Positions 16,794 through 26,354 of a stretch of DNA of 64,000 nt are shown in pieces. The translations under genes and the position numbers were made by a program. Under the pieces are notes generated by a model, which was given only the letters and a program-made list of their open reading frames with translations, was not told the DNA's origin and ran no database searches. This DNA is from CAVPXC01 sp963709505 (lineage in GTDB: Bacteria; Chloroflexota; Anaerolineae; JAAEKA01): contig CAVPXC010000003.1 in the NCBI GenBank assembly GCA_963709505.1, positions 1-64,000 of the forward strand. Direction: 5' to 3'. Positions within the stretch are counted from its first letter, which is position 1; each line of letters opens with the position of its first letter.

Positions 16794-18848
16794 ATGATGA
16801 ACGTCGCTCAAACTAGTTGGCTCGATGCCAACCAACGTTATCTGTGGGCCGCTCTTGGCGCAGTGCGGACTGCCCTGGAGTCCTACGTGCAAAGCATGTC
16901 CGGCATCGCGGGCGATCAACCAGACGAACGGGAAGAACCTGGTGCGGCAGTTGGCGGGCAGGCCGGGCTCACCACCGCTGCGATGCCGGCAGCTGCCACG
17001 CTGGAAACGGTTTGCAGCGCCTTCGGCTTGACCGGCTTTGAGCGCGATCTGCTGCTGCTCTGTGCGGGTGTCGAGATGGACACAGCTTTTGCCACCCTGT
17101 GCGCCAAAGCCCAGGTAGATCCGCAGCGGGCGGCGCCGACGTTTAGCCTGGCGCTGGCGGCCTTGCCTGACCCGCACTGGAGTGCGCTCAGCCCAGCCGG
17201 CCCGCTGCGGCGCTGGCGGTTGATCGAGGTCGGATCGGGCGGCAGTTTGGTGACGAGCCACTGCGCATCGACGAACGCGTGTTGCACTACCTGGCAGGCG
17301 TGCGGCACCTGGACGAACATCTCCTGGGTTTCGTCCAACCTCTGGCGACCCGGGCGCCAAGTGGCAATTTGCTCCGCTCCCAACGGGAGTTGGCCGAACG
17401 GATCGCCGCCCTCTGGTCCAGGGCAAAAGCCGGCGATCTCTTGCCGGTAGCGCAGCTCTCTGGCTATGATAGGGCCACCAAGCAAGCTATCGCTGTGGCG
17501 GCCGCGGCACAGCTAGGACTCAATCTGTACGTTATGCCGGCCCAGATGCTGCCCGTAGCGCCACATGATCTCGAAGCGCTAATGCGACTGTGGGAGCGGG
17601 AGGCCGCGTTGAGCAATCAGCGCGCTGCTCCTGGATTGTGAGGACGGCGGTCCGGCGGACTCAGCACGCGAAAGCTTGATTGGCAGCTTCCTCGAAAACG
17701 TCGGCGGTGTGCTGATGGTCGTCAGTCACGAGCGGCGTGTAGCCACCGGTCAACGGCCGGTCGTCATCTTTGAGGTGATCAAGCCGACCAGCCGGGAGCA
17801 GCGCATCCTGTGGACTGAAACGCTCGGCGCTGCGGCGCCTAGTCTCAATGGCCAGGTCGATCGACTGATAGCGCAGTTCGACCTGACTGCAACGACCATT
17901 GCCGCGGCGTATCGCCAGGCCACGGAACAGGCGCTGTCGTATGGCTTGGAGACGTTGCCTACAACGTCTCCAAGCACGGAGCCAGACCTCTTGGGCGCCT
18001 TGCTTTGGGATGCATGCCGAAGCCAGGCGAGCCCGCGGCTGAACGACCTGGCGCAACGCATCGAGCCGGTGGCCACTTGGGACGACCTGGTGCTGCCTGA
18101 GCGCCAACTGCGGACTCTGCACGACGTTGCGATCCACGTCCGTCAACGGGCCAGGGTTTACGAGCAGTGGGGCTTTGCTGCAAAATCATCCCGCGGAATG
18201 GGCATCACTGCGCTTTTTGCCGGCGCCAGCGGTACAGGCAAGACTATGGCCGCCGAGGTGCTCGCCAACGAGCTACACCTCGACCTCTATCGGATAGACC
18301 TGAGCCAGGTGGTTAGTAAGTACATCGGCGAGACCGAGAAGAATCTACGGCGAGTATTCGATGCGGCCGACGAAGGCGGGGCTATCCTATTGTTCGACGA
18401 GGCCGATGCGCTTTTCGGTAAGCGAAGCGAGGTCAAGGACAGCCACGATCGCTACGCCAACATCGAGATCAGCTATCTCTTGCAGCGCATGGAAGTCTAC
18501 CGCGGTCTGGCCATCCTGACGACCAACATGAAGAACGCGCTGGACGATGCCTTCATGCGGCGTATCCGTTTCGTGGTACAGTTTCCATTTCCTGATGCCA
18601 TCCAGCGGGCTGAAATCTGGCGACGGATCTTTCCGGCGCAAACGCCCACTGACGGACTGGACGCCGAAAAGCTAGCTCATCTCAACGTGGCCGGCGGCAA
18701 TATCTGCAACATCGCGCTGCACGCAGCCTTCGTGGCAGCGGAGGCGGGCGAACCGGTGCGCATGGCCCACTTGGTGCAGGCGGCACGCGTCGAGTACACC
18801 AAGCTGGAGAAGCCGTTGACGGAGAGCGAGATCCGTGGCTGGCTCTAA
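16794..18848 (+). CDS. AAA+ ATPase of the eCIS (Pvc15-like; two frameshifts)
   Basis: AAA+ ATPase of about 684 residues when joined; in PVC the homologue Pvc15 is needed for cargo loading or assembly. The N-terminal 440 residues form a winged/degenerate ATPase region (ETVCSAFGLTGFERDLLLLCAG, DERVLHYLAG). The C-terminal ATPase has Walker A GASGTGKT, Walker B ILLFDEADALFGKRSEV, sensor 1 (LAILTTNMK) and arginine-finger region (DDAFMRRIRF). Frameshifts near 17255 and 17625 split it into three frames. No good ribosome site is seen, so the start (ATG 16794 or GTG 16779) is uncertain. Confidence 0.92.
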
Positions 18849-18868
18849 GGTATTCGACGAGGTGGATT

Positions 18869-19118
18869 ATGTCATCGGCGATTGAGCTGCATATCGAGGA
18901 ATTGGTGCTCGACGGACTACGTGGGCTGGACGAGGCGCAGCTTGGGGCTGCCGTCCAGCAGGAACTGCAGCGGTTGCTAGCGCAGCCGGGAGCGTCGCAG
19001 GCGCTGGCACGCGCAGGCACAGCCGGTAGCGTGGATGGCGGTGCATTTGAGACTGGTCCCGACGCCAGTACACATGCGGTTGGAGTGCAGATTGCACAGA
19101 GCGTCTATCGAGGGATAA
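18869..19118 (+). CDS. Small acidic eCIS protein upstream of the first DUF4157 gene
   Basis: Short protein of about 83 residues: IELHIEELVLDGL at the N-terminus, a middle helix (AAVQQELQRLLAQ), and a C-terminus GVQIAQSVYRG. Similar small proteins with an ELVLxG start and an IAxxVYxG end commonly precede DUF4157 genes in eCIS loci. As written, the frame runs on through the next gene. One surplus base in the GGG at 19112-19114 would give a stop at 19116-19118, 4 nt before the next ATG, which I take as the true end. Function unknown. Confidence 0.68.
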
Positions 19119-19122
19119 CCCC

Positions 19123-20878
19123 ATGCAGTCAGCACTACCTTCTGCCTGCGGCAACTCGGCGGACGACTCCTGTCCAACACCTGCGCTTCTGTCTTCACGC
19201 CAGCGCGGCCCTGCCGGGGAAAGCACGAACGCAGCCCGGCTTGGGTCTGCCGAACACACGAATCGCCGTCGCCTGGAACGGAAACCTGCACAGCAGGATG
19301 ATGCGGCCAAGGCGCCGCCCCTTGTCCACGAGGTGCTGCGCTCGTCCGGCCGGCCCCTCGATCCGGCTACCCGCGCTGTTGTGGAGCCGGCCTTTGGTCA
19401 CGATTTCAGCCAAGTGCGCGTGCATACCGGTGCTCGTGCGGCCGCTTCGGCGCAAGCCGTGAGCGCCAGAGCCTACACCGTGGGTCGTGACATCGTTTTT
19501 GGGGCGCAACAGTACACGCCGCAGACAAACGTAGGTCGCAAATTGCTTGCGCATGAGTTGACGCACACGGTGCAGCAAAGTGAACGGTCAGCGAACGGCC
19601 CAGACAGAGTTAAGCGTTCGTTGGCAATTGGGCCAGCCTCGGATCCGTACGAGCACGACGCGGAGCGCGTTGCGCAGCAGGTGACGCAAGCAGGGGCCAT
19701 GGCTAGGCCAAGCTTGCACGCGGGGCCGGCGGTGCAGCGCAGGATCGGCGATGGCCATGACTTGACGGCCACAAGGTTTTCCGGCGTTGCCGTGCTTGAA
19801 GCATGTTTTGACAACGAAAGAGTACTGCAAAACGGCAGCACCGGAACAGCCGTGCGGTTGGTCCAGGAATCTCTGGTGGCCCAAGGGTATGCGCTGCCAC
19901 TGTTTGGCGCAGATGGTATTTTCGGTGACGAGACAGAAGCGGTGGTGCGCAGTTTCAGATCGACTGGGCGCGGTCCTGCTGGACGGTATCATCGGGCCGG
20001 AGACTATGCAGCTGCTGGACATGCACGATACCGGTGCTACGGCTCCTACTGGGCCGGCTGCGAGGCCGGTGCCGGCAGGCGCTCCTGCACCGCCAGCGGC
20101 AACCGGAGCGGTGTTTTCGGAGGAGCCGAGCGAACAGTTTGCCGGCTACGACGCCTCGACCGCGCCCAACTGGCTGGTGGTGCCGGCCAATGGCCGCCGT
20201 CGTGCCGCCGTCGCAATTGCGCCCGCCGGTGCGCGCCCTGCCTTCACCAGTGTGAACCCGGCCGTGGCCACGGTGGACGTCACCCCGACTGGCGTGGTCG
20301 TGACCGGGGTCGCCCATGGCACGACCGAAGTCCATGCCGACGAGGGTGGGGTCACATTGGACCGGTTGCAGGTCACGGTCAAGGATCCCGTGCAATTCTC
20401 GGTGGCCTTCCACTACGTCTGTGATTTGGCGGTGCCCCCGAACTGCTCGAATGGCACACCCTCGGCCGACGAGATGCGTTCTTCGATCAACCGGGTCTGG
20501 GAGCGCCAGGGCAACGTCCGTTTCACCGGTGGCGCATCGACCAACGTAGTGGCTCCAGGCGATCTGGGCGCAGCGGTGGATTGGACCTCGCCCGCCGGCG
20601 GCGAGTGGAACACGGTGACTGCGCTGGGTGCCGGGGCGGCCTACAACGTCTTTCGCGTCTGGCATTATCTGCAAGACGGCGCCAACTCCAACGATGCCGC
20701 TAATCTCGGCGTCAACACCCTGGTTGGCGACAACACATGCGCAGACGGGCTGGGTCTGGCACACGAAACCGGCCACTTTCTGGGACTGGATCACCCGGAT
20801 GGTTTCATCATGACACCCTGTGGTGGCCGGGTCGACCGGCGTGTGAGCAAGGCGATGGTCGACAAGTTCAACCCATAG
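19123..20878 (+). CDS. eCIS cargo candidate 1: DUF4157 + peptidoglycan-binding-like + metzincin protease (one frameshift)
   Basis: Multidomain protein of about 585 residues. The DUF4157 (eCIS core) domain is at ~70-155, with FGHDFSQVRVHT, ARAYTVGRDIVFG and AHELTHTVQQ. A PG_binding_1-like repeat follows at ~230-300 (NGSTGTAVRLVQ, ADGIFGDETEAV), then an Ig-like segment with TSVNPAVATVDVTPTGVVVTG. The C-terminal domain has the metzincin zinc motif HETGHFLGLDH near residue 548 (HExxHxxGxxH) and a downstream Met in GFIMTP that could be the Met-turn. The frame changes near 19960 by one extra base. This looks like a toxin or hydrolase delivered by the particle; cell-wall or protein targets are possible. 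Confidence 0.87.
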
Positions 20879-20935
20879 CCGATGGCAGTAGCCGATTGAA
20901 TATGCGTTGAAGAGACGCAAGCAAGTGAGGTTCTC

Positions 20936-21222
20936 GTGAACGGTACCTTCAAAGTGATGGGTTTGGTGCAGAATGGCAAGTTCAGGCTTTCGGTGCCGTC
21001 AGGGCGTGCGGAACTGGTCTGTGCGGCTGACGAGCATCTCTCCACAGGCGGGCGTGCCGCCTGAGACGGGCGAGATCGACCTGAGCCCGTACGAAGGGCA
21101 TGGCCCTGATGGTCGTGGGCGAGGACCAGGGTGCATGGATCTATTCGGCCGAGATCATCGACACAGCGGGCCCAATTCTGTCGGCCGTCGTCGAGCGGCT
21201 GTTTGGACAGCGACCGGCTTGA
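20936..21222 (+). CDS. Small conserved-looking protein between cargo genes (two frameshifts)
   Basis: Reading across two single-base shifts (near 21055 and 21097) gives a protein of about 95 residues. It starts at a GTG (VNGTFKVMGLVQNGKFRL), continues ETGEIDLSPYEG and ends MVVGEDQGAWIYSAEIIDTA, then GPILSAVVERLFG. The last part forms a coherent strand-helix pattern, so this is likely a real small gene. I recall the DQGxWIYSA motif in short proteins near protease or toxin genes, so an inhibitor or immunity role is conceivable but unproven. Confidence 0.5.
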
Positions 21223-21244
21223 CGTAGCTGTACAGGTTACTCTG

Positions 21245-22551
21245 ATGCGGAAATTGTCGGTCTCAGCCAGTCAACCAAGCCAATACCTGGAGCAGCATGC
21301 TGTCGCACAAGCAGCAGCGAAGGGCCAAAAAACGCGCCTACAGTCTTCGCATCGACCGGCTTCTGAGTGCTCGACTGACCTGATAATTCTCGCTCGTGGC
21401 GTGCGACACCCCAGCCAGCCGTTGCCTTTATCCGGGACCCACAGCGCTCAGCGAGCTCCGCTTTGGTCACGATTTCAGTCGGGTACGAGTCCAGTCGAGA
21501 GCTCAATGGCAGGCCGGCTAGCCCCGGTTGGACGCGCCTTTACCGTGGGGAAAGATATCGTCTTCGGCGCTGCACAGTATGCGCCAGAAACCGGCGAGGG
21601 CCGGCAGCTGTTGGCCCATGAGCTGGCGCACGTGGTGCAGCAGGGCGTGCAGGAATCGGCCCAACCGATCCGGAGGTTGCAGCGAGACACAATGGACAGC
21701 CGTTTGCAGCACCGGGCCGGCGCGAAGGCTTGCCGATGCGACGCGGCAGCACCTTACCCTATCGTGAGGCAACTCAGTTGCTCGAGTGTATCCGCATCAT
21801 GGGTGAGGAGAGCCGTGACTACTGTCGTGAGCAGGTGCTGGTTGAGGGAGTCGGATTGGGTGGCTCGTCAGCCGCAGCGGCTGCGACCGCCGCGCCTGCG
21901 ACCCCACCGCCTGCATTTGTGCCGTGCGACCCTAGTCGGGCACTGACTTGGGCCGACTTTACTGGCTCGCCTTCGGGAACTACCAGTGCGTTTACCGGTT
22001 ATGACTTTCCAACGGCAAGCACGCCCAGCGGTACGCGGATTCGGGCTGTCTTCGAACCGGCGCGTTCCTTTGTACTGCCGCAGTTTGGCAACCCGACCAA
22101 TTCCAGCCTCAACGGCTGCGATGCTAATATCGCCCAGTGCGAGACCTTCTTCCCGCCTGGATCCACCGGAGGCAGCTTTGCGCTCAACTCGACACCCAGC
22201 GCGACCTGTCCGGCAGCAGCCCGGGCCAACCCGGCGGTCGTTGCCTCGTCGCTACCTGACTGCGCCGGCATCATTGCCACCGAATGCGGGCGGGTGGCTC
22301 AGGCCGAGTCCGACCGCCTCCTGCGGCATGAACAGCTTCATTTCGACATCGCCTGCGTACTAGCGGGCAAGGCCAATGCTGCGCTGGCTGCAGGGACGGC
22401 GCTGGCTACCGTGCAAACGGCCCTAACCACAAAGGATACCCAGACGACGAACAGCTATGACACCCAGACGACGCGCGGCTGTCTCGCCGCCCAGCAGGCC
22501 ACGTGGCAGACGAACGTAGCAGCCGGTCTGACGGCTGTGACGATTCCATAG
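21245..22551 (+). CDS. eCIS cargo candidate 2: DUF4157 + DUF922-like zinc protease (several frameshifts)
   Basis: About 435 residues when joined. The DUF4157 domain is present but spread over three frames: RFGHDFSRVRV (21452-21490 region), then GRAFTVGKDIVFG and AHELAHVVQQ. After a shift near 21750 the C-terminal domain reads LTWADFTGSPSG and SAFTGYDF, and contains HEQLHFDIA near residue 362. A HExxH followed by FDI after an LTWxDF start is the pattern of DUF922, a predicted zinc-dependent protease. Three Cys pairs (GCDANIAQC, PDCAG, TECGR) suggest disulfides. With at least three frame breaks it could be a decaying gene, but sequence error is equally possible. Confidence 0.72.
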
Positions 22552-22560
22552 GGTACACCG

Positions 22561-23736
22561 ATGTTTTTCTATGAACACGTGCATGGTATTGCACCCGCAA
22601 CCGCAAAAGCAGCGAAGTCACAATTGGTGACGCTGCGCCGCAAACCCGCTCAACACACCGGCGCGGGCGCAGCCCCTGCCAGCGTCCACCAGACTTTGCG
22701 CGCACCCGGTCGTGCACTGGACACGGCGACCCAGCGTTTGATGTCGTCGCGCTTCGGCCACGATTTCAGCCAGGTCCGTGTGCACACGGATGTCGCGGCT
22801 GCTGCGTCGGCGCAGGCAGTGAACGCACGCGCCTACACGGTCGGTCAAGATGTGGTTTTCGACGCAGGAAATTATGCGCCCGGCACATCCGCAGGACAAC
22901 GTTTGTTGGCACACGAGTTGACCCACGTTGTGCAGCAGGCCAAGGCATCCCCTATGGTCGGCGGCGGGCTTCAGATCGGCGCCTCGTCGAGCGAAGCCGA
23001 ACGCGAGGCTGACCAGGCGGCAAGCCAGGTGCTCGACGGCCGTGCGGTAGCACCAGCCAACGACCAGCATAGCCTCGGGATCCAGCGCGATGATGGCCCC
23101 CAGAGCGGCGAGGAGGAGACCAAACTTCGTTGGCCCGGAATGGGACAGCAACCGAGCTTTCAACTGCATCTCGACCCGGAGATCGAGGCGCAGCTCGCTG
23201 CAATGCGCGCCATGGAGCTACTTCTGACGCCGGAGACGGTGCGAACTGCCCTGTTCGATTTCGATTTGAGCACGTTGTTGGCAACGCCCCCTTCCTTGCT
23301 AACCCTGCCGTCGCCGCAACCGGCGAAGCCGATCGTGCCACGCGGCAAAGGTCCCGACGAGCCGCGGCCGGCAAAGGGCGGTGACCTCTTCAAGGCGATC
23401 CTGGCTGTGCCTGCCGTTGGCTCGGCCTTGACCGACCTGCGCACGCAGGCCACGGGCCGGCTGCGCAGCGACTGGCGTGGCCTGTCCACCGGCGAGCGGG
23501 TGGTGGTGGTCACCGGGGGTGCCCTGCTCACGGGTGGTTTGCTGGGCGGCGTCCTTTCCGACCCGGATGCTCGCCAATTCAGCTTGGGTCTGATCCAGAA
23601 CAAGCCGCTGCCTGTGCCTTACCTGCCCGGCCTGACCTTTCAGTTCAACCTGACCGGTCCCAACCAGTCGGTGCAGTTCGGCCTGGACGTTGGACGGTTC
23701 TTGCCTGGTTCCTTGGGATTTGGAAAGAAGAAATGA
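22561..23736 (+). CDS. eCIS cargo candidate 3: DUF4157 protein with unrecognised C-terminal domain
   Basis: Intact 391-residue protein. The DUF4157 domain spans ~45-130 (SRFGHDFSQVRVHT, ARAYTVGQDVVF, AHELTHVVQQ). A linker with EAEREADQAASQVL follows, as in many DUF4157 proteins. The remaining ~230 residues include a helical segment (DPEIEAQLAAMRAMELLLTP), a Pro-rich linker, a glycine-rich hydrophobic stretch near residue 318 (VVVVTGGALLTGGLLGGVLS) and a beta-rich end (LPGLTFQFNLTG, VQFGLDVGRFL). The C-terminal domain matches nothing I know; the hydrophobic stretch might insert into membranes. It overlaps the next gene by ATGA. Confidence 0.88.
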   Translation: MFFYEHVHGIAPATAKAAKSQLVTLRRKPAQHTGAGAAPASVHQTLRAPGRALDTATQRLMSSRFGHDFSQVRVHTDVAAAASAQAVNARAYTVGQDVVFDAGNYAPGTSAGQRLLAHELTHVVQQAKASPMVGGGLQIGASSSEAEREADQAASQVLDGRAVAPANDQHSLGIQRDDGPQSGEEETKLRWPGMGQQPSFQLHLDPEIEAQLAAMRAMELLLTPETVRTALFDFDLSTLLATPPSLLTLPSPQPAKPIVPRGKGPDEPRPAKGGDLFKAILAVPAVGSALTDLRTQATGRLRSDWRGLSTGERVVVVTGGALLTGGLLGGVLSDPDARQFSLGLIQNKPLPVPYLPGLTFQFNLTGPNQSVQFGLDVGRFLPGSLGFGKKK

Positions 23737-26293
23737 CTGCGAAAGCATCGGCGATTGCGCAATCCCCATCCGTGAGCGCGGCGGCTGCCCGCTTTGGTTC
23801 TGCGCGTGCGCCAGCCTGCTCCAGCGGAAATGTGCCTGTGGTGGTGCGCCCGGTCCTGCCGGCGACTGTGTCGACTGCCGGCGCCGGCGGCTTGACCGCG
23901 AGGAGCGAGGACATCCGCTACAGGCCAAGCTGAGAGTCAACCAGCCCGGCGACCGCTACGAACAGGAGGCGGATCGCGTTGCCGAGCAGGTCATGCGTAT
24001 GGCGTTGCCCAGTTGCGAGGAGGCGGGATGGCGGCCTCCGGCAACAACAGTAGCCCTTCAGCGCAGGACCGATAGGGCAACCGACGATTTGGCCGAGGCG
24101 CCGGCCGAGGTGCACGGAGTCGTGCGCTCGCCCGGTCTACCGCTTGACCCTGCGACGAGATCGTTCATGGAGCAGCGTTTTGGGCACGACTTCAGCCAGG
24201 TGCGCGTGCACCATGATGGAGCCGCAGGGCGGTCGGCACGGATGGTGAACGCCTCCGCCTACACGGTGGGCAACCACATCGTGTTTGGCAGCGGGCAGTT
24301 GCAGCCGCAGGCGAGCGACGGCCGGCGCCTGCTGGCCCACGAATTGACCCACGTTGTGCAACAGGGTGCCGCCACTGCTTCGACCGGTGCGAAGCTGCAA
24401 CGCAAGTTGTTCATCGAGGACACAAAGCCGGCAGATCCTGCCGGGCCATCGCTTCAGGCAGCAGTGGAGCGGCTGGCCGGCCGTCCTGTTGTGCAATCGG
24501 CCGACGGCGTCTCGCTCGGCGGCGATCAAGCCGCCGGCGGCTCACCTACCCTGGCTGGCTTCATCAAACGGGCCATCGAGTCGGCCCAAACCTATCGCCT
24601 GCGCTGGAGCACGGCAGTGCCGGCCGCGGCAGCGACGCCGCCCATTGCGGGTACCGTGGACCAGAAGGATGGTGAGATCATCGTCGCCATTGACCGATCC
24701 CAGATAGGCCAGCTCACCTTTGCCCTGGACGAGCTCGTGGCTGACAAAGTGGTAGAAGCGGTGACGAGGTTCGACCCATCGGCCCAATCGGCGCCCGCCG
24801 CCAAGACATCGACGACCGGGCAGCCGCTGCCTGCAGTACCCGAAGATGAATTGCTGTCGAAGCCTTTGACGATCACCGCGGAGAACCAAGGCGAAAAACA
24901 GGATCGCATTCGTGCTTACGTCGATCAGAAGCTGACGCACCTGACGCCGGCGCAACGCCGCCTGGTCTACGATGCCGGCTGGCGCGGCGAGGGCGTGCCG
25001 CTGACGGAGATCATCCGCGGCGTCGAAACCAACACACCGTTTCGCATGAAGCAGAAGATCGAAGGCGGTCGCGTCACCGCAACCTACGTCGATCCCCGAA
25101 CGCTACCGGCTACAGCCGACAAGCTCGACACGATCGCGTTTAACAGGGTTCTGGACGGAATGAGCCGGCTGGTCACTTTTCTTCCAGGAGCAGACGAGGC
25201 CACAGCGGCAGCGGCAAACCTACCAAAGACCGGCGCTACCTGCTCTGCGGACGAAGCCACGGAACGTACAAATAGCTGTTGCGGCCCGGACATGCTGGCC
25301 GAGTTTCGGCGGGCATCTGAGCACCGCGCAGGCTGCAATCAAGCGAACAATCCAGCGCATCGAGGGCAAAGAGTTGATCGATTGCCAGGTGCGGAAGCAC
25401 TTTGGCTCTCAAGGCACGGAGGCAGGGTTGGTGCAGATCGCGGAGCGGTTGCGGTTGGCGGAGAGTGAGCTTTTCATCTCGCGCCATGGCTGGAAGTGCC
25501 GCCTGAGAAGGGTTCGGGTCAGCTTGGCTGTGACCGTCGCACTTTAAAGGGCAACGAAGGGTTTGTAGGCGGTAGTGTCAAGTACGAACGAAACCAATAT
25601 CCTGATCTGTGTGAATCAGGATGCCCCCTACACCACCTGGACCACGATTCTCCATGAGGTGATGCACCGTGTCGGGCGTGCATGGCGATCGAAACTTATC
25701 AGGGTGACTCCAGCTTATCCAGGCGGCAATCCGGTAGAGAACGCCAACTCGTACGCCGGCCTGGTTGAAACCTGGGCGCTTCAAGTTGGTCGCCGTGCAA
25801 ACCCTGGCCGGTCGAAATCCGAGGAATCTTGGGATCGAACCTGGGGCCGGGCTTTGTGGTGGGCGCACGGGTTGAAACAACGCCGCTAGGACCTGGCTTG
25901 CGCGTCGTCGATTGGACGTTGGGTCTCAACTTCCTGTGGTCGCCGAAATTCGGCATCGTGCCCGAGGCCGGCGATGACCCACAGAACGTGTTGGCCCGCG
26001 GCTACATCGGTGCAGAGACCGGCGTGCGCTTCACCTTACCTCGGAGCCACGGCGCCCTGATCTTTGACACGGCTGCCGGCCTGGGCGTCCTGTCAACAGG
26101 TGGATCGACAGATCCGGATCTCGGCCTGTCGGCGCGGGCTGGCGGCCGGTATCGCTTCGGTACGGGGTTATCCGGGCCTGAAGTTGGACTGGATCTTATG
26201 CGCCTCCAGAGCCTGGCGGACCGCGAGAAGGGCGACTGGGTCGTGGGTGTAACCGCCGGCTTTCATTTTGGCCGGTCATCGGAACGAAAGTAA
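23733..26293 (+). CDS. eCIS cargo candidate 4: Cys-motif + DUF4157 + HExxH protease + barrel-like tail (many frameshifts)
   Basis: Starts at the ATG overlapping the previous stop. A one-base deletion near 23812 leads into LLQRKCACGG..CVDC, a Cys motif typical of DUF4157 N-termini, and PGDRYEQEADRVAEQVM. The DUF4157 domain spans 24165-24365 (QRFGHDFSQVRVHH, AHELTHVVQQ). A ~330-residue middle follows. Frameshifts from 25310 onward split the end: GNEGFVGG, then NILICVNQDAPYTTW and LHEVMHRVG (HExxH at 25653-25667), then GDSSYPGGNPVENANSYAGLVE, resembling lysine-specific/M35-type metalloprotease motifs. The final 154-codon frame (from ~25829) has alternating strands (GPGFVVGARVETT, GVRFTLPRSHGALIF) like a small beta-barrel. 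It may be a decayed gene or two genes. Confidence 0.62.
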
Positions 26294-26354
26294 GCATGAA
26301 ACTCGACTGGCGTGGCTCGACAGGCGCATCGTTGTGTAAAGGAGAAGCGTTGGC

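Noticed and set aside
23690..23732. Separate start upstream of cargo 4 in the downstream frame
   Set aside because: It lies inside cargo 3; the ATG overlapping the cargo 3 stop plus one missing base near 23812 explains the N-terminus better.
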